Origin: Chinchilla lanigera
Lineage: Eukaryota; Chordata; Mammalia; Rodentia; Chinchillidae
Direction of reading: 5' to 3'
Assembly (NCBI RefSeq): GCF_000276665.1
Contig: NW_004955405.1
Span: forward strand, 12,585,004-12,649,003
Length of the DNA: 64,000 nucleotides
Part shown: positions 1-11,758 of the stretch, piece after piece
Numbering within the stretch: the first letter of the stretch is position 1
Layout of the letters: each line of letters opens with the position of its first letter
Notes under the pieces: model-generated
Databases searched by the model: none
What the model saw: the letters and a program-made list of their open reading frames with translations, nothing else
Told to the model about the DNA's origin: nothing
Position numbers and translations under genes: made by a program

Positions 1-454
1 TCACTGTTGGTAATAAGTATATTTTCTGTATAGCGAAAAAAAGAAAAATAATCCAACGGCTTTACTTATTTGTGGTCTTGCTGCCTCCGGTCACAAAGGC
101 CTTCTGTTATTTCAACATCCCAAATGTGTTTCTGTCTCAGGAACTTTGAACTTGCCTTTTCCTCTGGCGGAATTCTGCTCCCACTGGATCCACTCATTCC
201 ATTCTGTCACCTTGTGCAAGGGAGGGCTCCCCTAAGCACCCCATTTAAATCATTTCTCTTGTCATTCTTTTCCTAACTTGCTTTCCTTTTACAGCAGCTG
301 GTATCACATCATGTATTTATTTGTTGATTGAGTCTAATGTGACAACTGCTATGAAACTGACATGTAAGCAGATGTTAAAGGAGAAACAAAGGCACTTAAA
401 ACTAATCCAAAATGGTATTTTGAGGAGAAGCCTCATCTGATAGAACCTTTGCTT

Positions 455-690
455 GGTAGGCCTTGGCTTTAGTTCTGTCTCTGCCACCTCTTAGCCAGGT
501 GCTTTGGCAAGGTGATTATATTCTATAAACTTTAGCTTCTTTATCTAATAGGTATGATGTTACTGACCTTGAAGCTTAGTATTACTATTCTTAACACTAG
601 TAAACTGAAACAAACTTAGACCATTTTCCCATAGCTTGATAACCTATATAAAGTAAGTACCCAACACAGGATAGTGTAAAGTTGATAGTT
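455..690 (+). repeat. MIR-like SINE fragment
   Basis: The order of short blocks matches the MIR core: a CTCTGCCACCTCTTAGCCAGGTG-like block, a GGCAAGGTGA-like block, then a run resembling the 'cctcagtttcctcatctgtaaaatggg' segment, followed by a TAAAGTAAGTACC-like tail. It is heavily diverged, as expected for an ancient mammalian SINE. Confidence 0.5.
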
Positions 691-1565
691 CTCTGAAAAT
701 ACTTAGCTTTGGCCATAAACCTATGATTTTTTTTCCTTATTGTCCAATAGTTGACATTTATTAACTTTCTCAATTAATGATAAAGCACTGACCCTGCTTC
801 TTGGGACATTTCAATACTGAAAGGACCTTCTGTATAAGAGGACAGGCGATTTCTTGTGAAATTACATTTGGAAATTAAAAAAATGTGTGGGAAAAGAAAA
901 AACCAGTTGTGTTATTGGAAGTGAGATCATACAAGTAGCCAAAAAAAAAAAATCAGAATTATGTCTGCATGTTTAATTTTTAATTATTAAATTTTTCTTG
1001 AAGAAGAGACTCGAGAAATCAAATAGCCCTCCCTCACAAATCTACTGAGCAGAAGAAACAGATTTCTAAGCCCTCCATCAAATCATTTAAATGCATTGTA
1101 TAAATAACATTCCCGCTTCTAGGAAAGCCGTTTACTAATCAGGAAAAAGGTCAGAGACAGTTACATAATGCCTCTGCTTTCTCAATGGCTGTGAAGCTAT
1201 TTTATTTTGCCAGGAGCTGGTTTATGTAAAGCTCTTGGCTAGAGAACAGCGGTCTTATCTTCTACATATGTATCAATAGTAAAACAGATGAGTAAGCTTA
1301 CTATAAAAGTCACTGGTAGCATTTTCTCATTCTGCTGCTTTTAGCCCACAAGAATGCCTAATTTCAAACAAATTATGATTATGCTTAAGTTTCAGTGAAC
1401 CCAGCATGCATTCTTGGTTTAAAGAGCTATGGAATTATTGCTGGAATTTAATTTCAATTCAAGGAAAATTGACAGAGTGCCTACTTTTCTGCTAGGTCCT
1501 GCATTAGGCTGTGTAGATAAAAAGATGGCCTAACCACATTGTACTTTTTCAAAGGTCTAAATCCA

Positions 1566-1596
1566 GTGAATGATAAAATTATAATGATAAAATTAT
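1566..1596. repeat. Short direct tandem duplication (about 14 bp unit)
   Basis: The word ATGATAAAATTATA occurs twice back to back. It is a simple local duplication in AT-rich intronic sequence with no visible function. Confidence 0.7.
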
Positions 1597-1849
1597 AGTA
1601 TAAAATCATTACTAATTTCATAAACAACTGAGAAAAGAGATTGGGCAAGGTGTGACTCAAAGTCAGAAAATAGCTAAGTCAATATGAGGACTCGCTTCCT
1701 GAAAGAAATTGTAGGAGGAGGACAACTTTTGAGGCCTATTTTCTTTGCAACATTTCACATTCCTAGTTCTATGGGGCTGAAATAACTTCTTTTTTTATCC
1801 CTTGAGAGAATAGTTCAGCAGCACACAAATTGTATCTTTTCTTGTTTTT

Positions 1850-2314
1850 AATCTGTACATGTGTGCAGTGCATATTATCCACATTCCTTGTACGGAGTGA
1901 GCGTAATGCATCTTAATTCCTTTTTTCATTCGTTTTCCTTTTCTCCCTCCCCTCCCTCTCCCCTCCCCTTTCTTGCATCTCTTTGTCTCTTTCCCATTTG
2001 AGAGCGATCTAGTTCCCCACTTCCTATTATCTGTTTTTTATTTTGCTCTGTATTTATATTTTTTTGTCTCCTATATAAGGAAAACCATGAGATTTTTCAG
2101 CATGTGTGTCTGATTTTTTTTCACTTAAAATTATAGTCTTAAGGTGCATCCGTTTTTCTACAAATGCCTCAAGTTTATCTTCCTTTGTGGCAGAGTAGTA
2201 CTCCATTGTGTGTAAATACCACATTCTCTTTATCCACTCCTCTGTTGATGGGTGTATATGCTGCTTCCAAGATTTAGCTATATGTATTGTACTGTTATAA
2301 ACATAGGAATGAGT
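1850..2314 (-). mobile_element. L1 (LINE-1) 3' fragment, antisense
   Basis: Read on the minus strand this is the end of L1 ORF2 followed by its 3' UTR. The diagnostic + strand words are TACTCCATTGTGTGTAAATACC, TTTATCCACTCCTCTGTTGATGG and a GCTTCCAAGATTTAGCTA-like block near 2195-2280. These are the complement of the well-known L1 'used for scale' region close to the ORF2 stop. The polypyrimidine run at 1930-1990 corresponds to the purine-rich L1 3' UTR. An ID SINE interrupts it at 2315. No intact reading frame remains. Confidence 0.8.
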
Positions 2315-2407
2315 GGGCTTGGGATGTAGCTCAGTGGCATAAGCACTTGCCTGGCAAGCCTGAGGTCATGAGTTTGAGTCCTGGTACAAAAAAAAAAAAA
2401 AAAAAAA
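2315..2407 (+). mobile_element. ID-type tRNA-derived SINE, sense
   Basis: Starts with a GGGCTTGGGATGTAGCTCAG block carrying the A box, then CTTGCCTGGCAAGCCTGAGG, a B-box-like GAGTTTGAGTCCTGGTAC, and an A-tail of about 20 bases. It sits inside the L1 fragment. Possible short duplication ATGAGT on both sides. More diverged than the copies at 37 kb, 47 kb and 57 kb, so probably older. Confidence 0.9.
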
Positions 2408-5400
2408 TGGGTATGAGTATTTTTTCTTTCATTTTGGTTTGTGTAGAAACTGACCACATGTATCAGTGTTTAAAAAAGCCACCTCCCCCCAATCTTTTTC
2501 CCTGTATATCTATAGTATTCTGAGAATTACTAGTAATTTTAATCTGTGCTACAAGTTCTTCCTACCAAGAGAATGTAAAAGTCTTTTAAAATAGTATATA
2601 ATAAAAAATAGATAGAACCTAGTAGATTTCTAAATTAAGGATTTCAGCAAATGTTTGAAAAATCTATGCCTAAGGGACAGGCATAGTGTCTTCTCTATAT
2701 ATTGTGAAATATGCAATAGACTATTAGATTTAAATGAATATTTAATTAATGAACATTGGTGTGCAGTTGTTTGAAGTCTAACTATTGTGTTTCTTATGCC
2801 TAACATTCAAGTATCTAAGAATAGTTTCCCTTTAAAGAAAATTCACATTAAAATAAGTTCTTTGTGTATAAGACATGGATAACAGTAGATCTGAGAGTTA
2901 ACATTCACAGGAATTCAGAATGATTTTTAAAAATCAGGCCTGGATCTTAGATGAAAACAAAGCCGGCCGGCTAAGATCAGAACATTTCAACATCAGCTAA
3001 TATAGTCTGATTTTAATCTTCTTATAAAAATACTTTCCTGTATGCCTAAAATATATTTCACTGGAAACTCCAATGAATTGGTTAAGGAGGAGAAAAAGGA
3101 GGGAAGAGGGTATGTCGGAGGGTGTGAGGATGGAGGACCAGCTGTGTAGATGCATATGAGCAGTCTCTTAGCTATTTCCTTAACAGTCTTCATTTGTTAC
3201 TCTGCCTTACTGTCTCTTCGATTCCTGGATGACTTCATTGCCCAACGCACCACAATAATAAAAATATTGATCACATATACAACCTCTTCCTACAATATTA
3301 ATAAGACACAACTATACATAAAATGTACTTTAAATATTTCTATTTCTTCCACGTCGTTAGCAACACTTGTCTATGACAATACAAATTTAAGAAAACTGCA
3401 CTTCAGCACCAAGACCCTAAGTGAGCCTCCTGCTGGACTGATTATTTTAAACTAATATAGTGTTCCATTCAGTAGAATCCACACAGGTCCTATATCGATT
3501 GCATTATCAGTAGCAGTAATCACAGATATCATTACAAGCCAATTACACAAACACATCTAAACTAGGTAACCTATTTTCCATCATTACCACTACAGTTCTT
3601 AATTTTGTAATGGAGCTGATCATCTTCTTGTCCAATTAAGTGTAGCTATATATTTTAATCCAGTAGGCTTAAATCTGAATATATTGCATTATGTAGTAGG
3701 TAATTACTTACAAATATTGTTAACAAAGCAGAATGAGGTCAGTGTGAGTACAATGTTTCTTATTCCATTTGAAAACTGCATTAGAAAAAGTTAACTGCTT
3801 TAAAAAATAGAACCAAACATATTTTGGGGCCAAACACAATAGAAATGATTTTCTGCTCTTGTACGGATGGGACTGGTGAGAGCACTGGCTTGGCTGTGCA
3901 GCCATACAGGGGCCCACGTAGATTTCTGATACAATCCGTACTGGACTTGTAGGGACACCTGGAACATGTACTCAGGACACAAGAACACAGAGGTGCTCAG
4001 GGGAGGTGTCTTTGTCAACCCTGGCAGCGAGACAAATTCATATTTTAATGGCTCTGTGTTAGTCACATGAGTATGCTTAACTCCAAAGTGTACTGAGAAT
4101 TATAATCTATTTTAGGAAGTAGTGAAACGCGTGTACTTTTTTGTTGTTAGTGATTTCTGCCATAAGGACTCAACAAAGGACCTCTGCTTCTCTATTTAAT
4201 GAAAATTTTACTGCCTCAACATTATTTGGAACATTTTTCATGCTTGCTTTGCTTTTACATCCCTTTTTATACAATGCCAGGTATCTTATAAACGTATGTC
4301 CAAGCCCTGGCAGTTAGACTTGCGTATATCAATCAATTAAAGAATAGAAAATATGAAATTATGATCAATTTTTGCAATTTTTATACAAATAATTTATATG
4401 CATCATATAATTGTTTCATCAGATTTAAATTGTGTATACGTAGATTAGAATAAACTACTTGTGGCACTAAAAAGGATGGTTGTAAAGCCTCTTTTCATAG
4501 AGAGGGAACAGGTGGGCTGCTAGGAGTGCATAGAGAGCAAGATTCAGGATCTTCCTCAAGCCTAAATCTCTTTTCATAACATTATTTGTTATGATTTTTA
4601 CAGGCAGTCATATTGCTCACAAAGCATGTGATTAAATAATGTTCACTCATTTATAGTTGATATAAAATACAGTAAATTTTGATTGATACAAGACTGTCAT
4701 ATCTTAGTCTATGTGAAAATGAATTCAAACAACTTTTTGGATTTTCTAGACTTATTTGAGATCTATAATGAGTTAGTTACTCATTAAGGTTCATTTCAAA
4801 AAATATATTACTTTTGTAATTTCTGTAACAAAATAATGGATTCTAAACAAGTCTTCTATTATGGTGTTATGTAGCTGAGACCATGGGGAAAGAGGAGGTG
4901 AATAAGAGCCCACACTGGTATTCAATATGTAGAATTAAAAGTTCAGGAGAATCAAATGACAAAATCTGAAACATTGGTAGCTGATTTATTTTAAGGAAGA
5001 AAACCAAATCATTATTTTCATAAAATTTATGTTCTTTTCTCAGTGGGCAATAAACTTGTGAAGCCAAAACTTAACTATTATTGAGATGCTATTCTGTCTA
5101 AAAAATAAAGGTGCTTATTTGCTCTTTCTGGAGTCTAACTTGCTATTTTTACAAGTAAGCATAAAAAAGAAACTTCACAGGAAAAGTGGACCAAATCTAG
5201 ATGTACTCTAAATTATACAAACTTTATAGGAAACGTTGAAATTTTTGTTTTCTCAGCATTCTTATCTCAGATATTAACTGTGGCTGTTCTTATCCCGTTG
5301 TTGAATCAAAACCATGAGTATCAGACATTCATTTGTTTTAATTTAAAGAAAAATGAAGTACAATCTGCAGAATTGTTTTTTATTACAAATATTGTAAACC

Positions 5401-5654
5401 TGGCTAATATTCATTTGTATTTACTTGTAATTTTTGCTTACCCCAATCACCAAGGACAAAATAATTTATAAACTTATAGATGCAGATTAGAGAAGCCCTT
5501 GCTTTCTTTCCTGTCTGCCTGCCACCATGAACAAATAAGACAGTGTACCTAATTTGGTAACACTAGAGGAATGTGTGAAACATTTATTACTAGGTTTTGT
5601 TTGCTTTCCTCTCTCCCTGTTCCTTGTGTTAAAAGTCTCCATTTATTTAATATG

Positions 5655-6016
5655 GTCTCTCTGTCAGTTGCTATAACAAAACACCTTAGACTGAGTAATT
5701 TATAAGTGATAGAATATTCTTACAATTCTAGAGGCTGGGGACTCCAAGGTCAAGGCTCTTGTAGATTGGTTGTCTGGTAAGGTCTTGCTGTACCTCAAAG
5801 ACGATGACTTCATCCTGCATCCTCCCATAGCACTGAGTGGGAAGGGCAGGGGAACTGATTGAGCCTCCCTTATGAGGTACTCGTCTCACTCATGAGGTTG
5901 GAGCCCTCATGGTGTAATCCCTTTCCAAAAGCCCCTACCTCGTAGTCCCATCATAGTGAGTATCAGTTTCCAAAACATGATTTTTGAAAAAATACCAATA
6001 TTCAGACTGTAGCAAT
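5655..6016 (-). mobile_element. MaLR-type solo LTR fragment (MLT1/MST group), antisense
   Basis: On the + strand it begins with a GTTGCTATAACAAAACACC-like block and a TTCTAGAGGCTGGGGACTCC-like block. It continues through the 'catgaggttggagccctcatg' region and ends with a TTCAGACTGTAGCA-like block. This is the reverse of the usual MaLR LTR order. No internal retroviral coding sequence is attached, so it is a solo or truncated LTR. The exact subfamily cannot be assigned by eye. Confidence 0.8.
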
Positions 6017-7091
6017 AATTAAGATCAAATAATCCACCAAAATATCTAATGTTAGTGTATGTGCAGAGATACCAAGGCCTGGAAAGATCATCTTTAATGT
6101 AGAAGCATTTATATCACTTTGATTTTTGCAAGGATGACATATAGAATCTATTGGAGAATAGAGGTCTACAAATCTTTTTGGCTTTTTTTGCAGCCTGTTA
6201 AAATATAGACAATATGTATTCAGGTAATTTTTTAAAGCTAGATTTTGTCTTCTAAAGAATCTGGTATTTTTTCCACAGTTGACACAACATCTATATTAAA
6301 AGGATAAAAGGAGAAGAGTGGTATTTTAACTTTTTTAGTTGAACTTCATTAAAACCTCAGTCTGATTTTGTGTTGGCAAAGGAATTAAAATGGTTTTGAA
6401 AAAAGCCTTATGTTGTAATGTAACACACAAGCTCAGGATTGTAAATTGACAGTTTAATTTGATCATCCTGTTGGAAATGATATATGCAATATTACTACAT
6501 AGAACTACATAAAAAGTAAGAGGGACTACATTTGTAATAATCAGTTGTTTCCAATTGTTATCTCTGAAGAATTTCTTTGAAGGACATTGCACAGGGCAGT
6601 GGTGGCAACTTATGAAATACATTGCGTGGTGGGCATGCAGAGCTCTTTGTTGGCAAGTGAGCCAAGCCGCACCAGCATTGCCGCAGGAGCTGAACATCCG
6701 GGTTTCATTGCACTATTGGCACTTTGTGATAAACAAGCGGGTTTTTCACGAGATCTCTAAAAGTCTCACCATCCCTGACCTAGGGGTTTGTTAAAATTCC
6801 ATAATTCTTTCCTTTTTTTTTTTTTTTTAATAAAATACACATTCTGGTGTTTTTGTATTCATGCAAATCTTTAGCTCTCTAACTCTGAATATAATGAGGA
6901 GCATTGGCATCCTAAGTAGTACTATATTTAAAAAATGAGTAGCTTTATTTTTATAACTCTGAGTATGCTTTCTTTATACTGAGATGAATCTTGCTTTCTG
7001 CTTTTTATTTGCACAAGTAAAATCTTCATTTTTGCATCATTGTGTATCTTTTCTGCATATCATTAACATTAACTTTCTTGTGACTATGCAG

Positions 7092-7239
7092 GGCTGGCTA
7101 TTTGCCTCAGAATATTCCCCTGGAGATTATCAGATACCTGTCTGAGGAGAAGGATTTTCTTCCTTGGCATGCTGCCAGCCGAGCTCTTTATCCTCTAGAT
7201 AAATTACTGGACCGCATGGAAAACTACAATGTCTTCAAT
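7092..7239 (+). CDS. TRHDE: TRHDE coding exon A (first of the last seven)
   Basis: TRHDE is a type II membrane ectopeptidase of the M1 zinc family that removes the pyroglutamyl residue from thyrotropin-releasing hormone outside the cell. This 148 bp exon gives one base of a split codon, then 49 residues beginning AGYLPQNIPLEIIRYLSEEK and ending MENYNVFN. I recognise it as the start of the C-terminal helical (ERAP1_C-like) domain, downstream of the catalytic domain, whose metal-binding motif is not in this window. The acceptor is CAG at 7089-7091. The donor is AAT|GTAAAA, a poor match to consensus (T at -1, A at +5). Entry phase 2, exit phase 0. The join to the next exon restores the expected sequence NEYILKQ. 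By human length (about 1024 residues, from memory) it covers roughly residues 730-778. Confidence 0.95.
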
Positions 7240-9057
7240 GTAAAAATATATAATTTCTTTATTCTCATTTTCAGAAGATAAACCTTTTCCCCATTTTCTA
7301 ATATATGTAACTAATCCTGAATTATTTTAGTTATTTCTGCTAGTTTACTTTATCATCTTTGTCCTGATTTTCTATGTAACACCAATGACAATTATTTGAA
7401 GAAATTTAATACAAAGTTACTTTTCATTCTAGCCTAAAAGTGTCAATTAAGCTTAAATGCTTCAGAATTTAAGAAGGAATATACATGGAAAGTCCATTAA
7501 GTTCAAACTTACTTTCCAAGAGTTAAAGGGCTCTGTGCTCACGAAGGACTTAACTTGGGTAGAGGGATCCCAAAGATCTTAACAGAAAATAGACAGTTTC
7601 AATAAAGATTCTTAGTCATTATTTCTATCCAAAAGGGCATGGTGAATCCATTTCACTTCCTTAATTAACAAGGATAAGATCAACATTGAGGCAAAAGCCC
7701 ATTCATAATTGGGTCCAAGGGGATATGGGAAAGCAAACAACAGATAATCCGAGCAGACATAATGGCATGACAAACATTTCAAATGTTACCTGACCAGACA
7801 TTCTAAGCTCAAAACCTGGTAAACCACAAGTACATTGCTGATACCACCTAATCTGATTTAATAATCCTTTTGAATAATATTAGGGTTAAGAAATGCTAAT
7901 GAGCTTTTGATTCCTACTTTTTTTTATCACTGTGCTTTCTACTAGTTTTGTGCATGATTTGCTTTTCGCTAGTTATTGTTGAACCCTGAATTCAATTTTA
8001 TAATATCGTTCTATGCTTTGTGACATACTGACTCTGCTAAATAAGTATACATTTGGAATTACTCAAAATTGGGTAGCCATGACATGAAATCTCTTTATTG
8101 GAGCCACTGCCATCACAGTTGCTTTCTTTTGGCTTGTTTTAAGCCTGTGTAAAAGTAACTATTTTAAAAAATTTTTAAATGAGAATTATCCTGACTTGCT
8201 TGTTCATTTTTGCTTTTGTCTAAGCTCTTAGACAACAGACATGCAAAAAAAATGGGTCATTACAATTCTAATGTGGTTTTTAACTGGTATAGAAAATCTT
8301 ATTACATGTGTCTTCCTCTCCAACACAGAAATATTGTAATATGAAACTGCTAGAAAAGTAAAAATGTGTTTTGTGTCTATTTGTACTTTAGAATAGTGCA
8401 TCATGTCAGATACCACATTTTTAGTACAAGTTAAAAATTGCTTTTACTGTAATTTCAATGCTTTCATTCCTTTGATAAATTCAAGGTCCACATTAAAGTG
8501 AAGGAGAATATATCTTACATTTGTATTGAGTTTTAAATATATCATTGGTTGAATAGATTGTTGACTTCATAATAACATATCATTACATGGAAGTATTCTG
8601 TGTACCTCATCTTCAATAGCTCTAGGCTCTTGGCTGGGCCAACATAACAGCTTTGCATTAAATATGCTCTATTGACACAAGATGCATAAGTATTAACCAC
8701 TCGTTTTCATGAAGGGCACCTGCATACATTTCTATAAATGTATGTCTAGTGTCATTATCAATACTCCTCATTTTCCTCATTTTGTTACAAAAATTGTCAT
8801 CTAAAATATTTAATAGTGCAAGTTACTTAGTCATTCAGCAGGAAGAAAAAAGTAGATTCTTCCCATCTCAGTAGTATTTTACCCTTATTTTCTATATTTG
8901 AAATGCTAAGTTGAATAAAACTAGAATATTGTGCCTGTAACTTTACTAATATTTGAAAATGGACATATTTAAAATATATTATATTACAGAATTTAATGAT
9001 CAGAATGGGGAAATTTAAAACTAACATTATTTTTATTCTTTTTGTACTCCCTTTTAG

Positions 9058-9155
9058 GAATATATATTAAAACAAGTTGCAACCACATACATCAAGCTTG
9101 GATGGCCAAAAAATAATTTTAATGGATCTCTTGTTCAAGCTTCCTACCAACATGA
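9058..9155 (+). CDS. TRHDE: TRHDE coding exon B
   Basis: This 98 bp exon encodes 32 residues starting EYILKQVATTYIKLGWPKNN and ending ASYQH, plus two bases of a Glu codon completed in the next exon. It follows a CCCTTTTAG acceptor. It contains the potential N-glycosylation sequon NGS, plausible for an extracellular domain. The donor is GA|GTACTA, again weak (T at +5). Translating past it adds 24 codons (counting the Glu) before a TGA at 9226-9228. Only 447 bp separate it from the next exon. Identity rests on the continuous match to TRHDE across the splice junctions. Confidence 0.94.
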
Positions 9156-9602
9156 GTACTATTTTATTTTCTTATACTCTTCTCTTCACCCAGAGTTGTA
9201 CAAAAACATCCTTCTAGTACCATTGTGACGCTAGCAGCATGCGACTTTCTTTCATTCTACATTTTGCATTTCCCTTTCCTGGGAGGACTGCTGCTGGTGG
9301 CACAGTTTCTACTGCTTGGCTGTAAGAACAAAGGCATTTCCTTGCTTTGTTTTAATTTAAGATCTGCTTTATTGTGATGTTGAGAGCAGAGCTCATGCCC
9401 CTCACTAGAATACTCTCTCCGAGGAAGATGTATAATGTTTAACTTCCAGCCTGTCTAATTAATTCTTTTAATCGGCAACATAGAATTTTCACATCTAAAA
9501 ATTATTTTTGTATAGTACTTTACTTATCTACTGTTTATGTAATGAATTATGCTTTCTCTCCACATATGTATATTGCTCTTTAATTCTTCTGATGATATCT
9601 AG

Positions 9603-9710
9603 AGAACTACGCAGAGAGGTGATCATGCTGGCCTGCAGCTTTGGCAACAAGCACTGTCATCAGCAGGCGTCCACTCTTATTTCAGATTGGATTTCCAGCA
9701 ACAGGAACAG
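9603..9710 (+). CDS. TRHDE: TRHDE coding exon C
   Basis: 108 bp, phase 2 on both sides, so it could be skipped without a frameshift. After completing a Glu codon it encodes 35 residues starting ELRREVIMLACSFGNKHCHQ and ending WISSNRN, then two bases (AG) of an Arg codon. The acceptor is ATCTAG and the donor is CAG|GTAAGC, close to consensus. Several acceptor positions are possible in the AGAGAA run. The start at 9603 is chosen because it gives the expected Glu-Glu-Leu-Arg-Arg. Two cysteines and two histidines lie within ten residues; I do not infer metal binding from this. Confidence 0.94.
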
Positions 9711-10984
9711 GTAAGCTCAAATGAATCTGCACTTTTGATACTTATTTAATTATGCTTTCACATGTTGATGGATACATATATTCCATTTTTTAATTGAAGA
9801 AAAGGGAAAAAAAAACACAACAAAATTTTGTTTCAGGTTTACAGCTAATAAGGCAGCAACACGAAACCTCAATACACTTATCTCTAGATGTTTCCTCAAG
9901 TTTTAGGCTAACTTTCCTAGTGCAGGTCCTCATTAACTACATAGGCAAGATGTCACCTTATTTCAAGTCTGGTAGCTCTACCATCTCATAACAATGAAAT
10001 AATTAAATTCAGTCCAAATTATGTGAGGTTATTCATAAAGGTTGTGATATTTATTCATAAAACAACATCATATGTTATAAACAAAGTAGGAAAAGAAATG
10101 TCAGTATTGAAAATCAAAAAGCAAAAGGTTATGAAAAGAGGTCTTTACTCTTTCTGTGACCCTTGACAGTGACCTAAAACTTATACCTTATCTTAGAATT
10201 TTATACTACATAATTTTCATACAAAATAATAGGTAAACAATATTTAATGAAATTACTCGAGAAAAATTTATAACTAAATGTCACTTGTTAATGAAAGGAA
10301 TACTTAACATTCAGAAAAAAAGTAAAGGTCATTTGTCTTCTAACTTTAGTGTTTTAAATTATCGTAACACATTTTGTACTTCCAAGGATCTTTATGTTTC
10401 ATTTCTCTTTGTACGTTGGGCACCTGATATTTCTTTCCAGTTTCTGACTTCTTTAATGAGCTGGAGTTAGAGGAGAAGGAAAAGGAATTCAGGGGCAAGC
10501 TGGAGAGATGATGCCCTTTTTTTGTGCCACAAGGGGCTGAGCCCTGAGGCTGGTGGTGGGAATTACCCCACAGACAGCAAAGAAAAGGTCTTGCTCTGGG
10601 TAACATGGAGAACCATGTTAAGAATTAAGGAATGAATTGGTATTTGTCTTGTTAAGAGTACTTTAGATTTGAATTTAATATTTCACTGACTACAAATCAA
10701 AGAGTAGCTATTCTATTTTAAAGGTCTCCCAGGGAACTCTCTCACTGCATTATTTAGTAATTTCTCCTATTATTTCACCTTCTGTAACACTTTCCTCCTT
10801 GCCCTTTTAGTTAATTGTTTCTTGTCTTCTACCAAGCTAAGAAGGGAAACATTGTATCACTATCATCTGACAGTTGGTCCATCATGTATTAGAAGACAGT
10901 GATTGAATCTGTCCTAAGTCTTTTAGAATTAAGTATCCTCATTTTGTACACCCCAGGCTGAAGATGTATATATTTGGAAGAGGC

Positions 10985-11009
10985 AAAAAAAAAAAAAAAA
11001 AAAAAAAAA
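10985..11009. repeat. Poly(A) run
   Basis: About 25 consecutive A residues. No SINE body was recognised immediately 5' of it, so it is either a simple repeat or the tail of an element too decayed to identify. Confidence 0.85.
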
Positions 11010-11576
11010 TGAGCTACACAATTTAAATTGCTCATTACATTTTTCTATAAATATTGCCCTTTCTTAATTGTTTTGGTTACTTTAATGAATTTACCCATGG
11101 AGACACACTTTCTCAGCATTTCATTAAAATTCGGTTCATACCACTGCATTATTACAGTTTCTCTAGAGAACATTCAAGGCTAGTATCAGCCCTATGTCTT
11201 AAAAAAATGTAATTTTTCTGAATGTCCTAGTTTTAAAATAACTAATCTGTTCAACAACATTTATCGGTACCTTCCAGTATTACCTAGAGGCTAAATGGCA
11301 AAAAAAGAAGAGGTGACTACAAAGTAGAAGAAGGTACAGTTCTATAAACAAATACTTTTATTCTGAAGCAAAACACAAGATAGTGAACCCAACAAAGGGA
11401 GGAGCTCCTTTCTCGGAGAAATCTCATTTTCATTCATGAGGATAAGCAGAGCTTTTTTAGATCAGAAAGGCTGAACTAGAGGCAGAATGGCTATGTAGGA
11501 TTAGATGAGTTGGACGGATGGGGATTCTAAGTAGAAAGCACACAGTTAATTTAATAAATACAGTGAGGATTCTCAT

Positions 11577-11758
11577 GGTACTGGGAATTAAACCCCAGAC
11601 CCTTTGCGCTGAACCACAATGCTGACCTTTTTTTATTTTTATTTTGAGACAGGGTCTTGTTAAATTGTTAAATTGCCTAGGCTGGGCTAGAATTTGGGTT
11701 CTTTTTGCTTTTACATCTCAGAGTGCTATGATTATAAGCATGCACCAACATTCCCGGC
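11577..11758 (-). mobile_element. Composite SINE: B1 (7SL-derived) plus ID-like unit, antisense
   Basis: Read 5'-3' on the + strand, GGTACTGGGAATTAAACCCCAG (11577 on) is the complement of an ID 3' half. It runs, with an internal deletion, into GCTGACC. A T-rich spacer follows, then GAGACAGGGTCTTG and a GGATTACAGG-like block ending CCCGGC, the complement of a 7SL-derived B1. On the minus strand the order is therefore B1, A-rich linker, ID, the same order as the copy at 57741. A TTAAATTG word is duplicated inside the B1 part. Confidence 0.7.

Larger units (their letters stand above)
1..7091 (+). other. TRHDE: Intron of TRHDE (3' part), upstream of the first exon in the window
   Basis: No stretch here translates into the part of TRHDE expected just before the exon at 7092, so I read the whole segment as one intron that begins outside the window. 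It ends in a pyrimidine-containing tract followed by a CAG acceptor at 7089-7091. It holds a MIR-like piece near 455-690, an antisense L1 fragment with a nested ID SINE at 1850-2407, and an antisense MaLR LTR at 5655-6016. The rest is AT-rich unique sequence. The intron call is inference; the acceptor is seen directly. Confidence 0.75.

Noticed and set aside
6335..6794. Overlapping 120- and 79-codon frames on opposite strands near 6.3-6.8 kb, considered as a missing TRHDE exon
   Set aside because: Neither translation matches TRHDE, and the expected residues before AGYLPQ are absent; no suitable splice sites border them.
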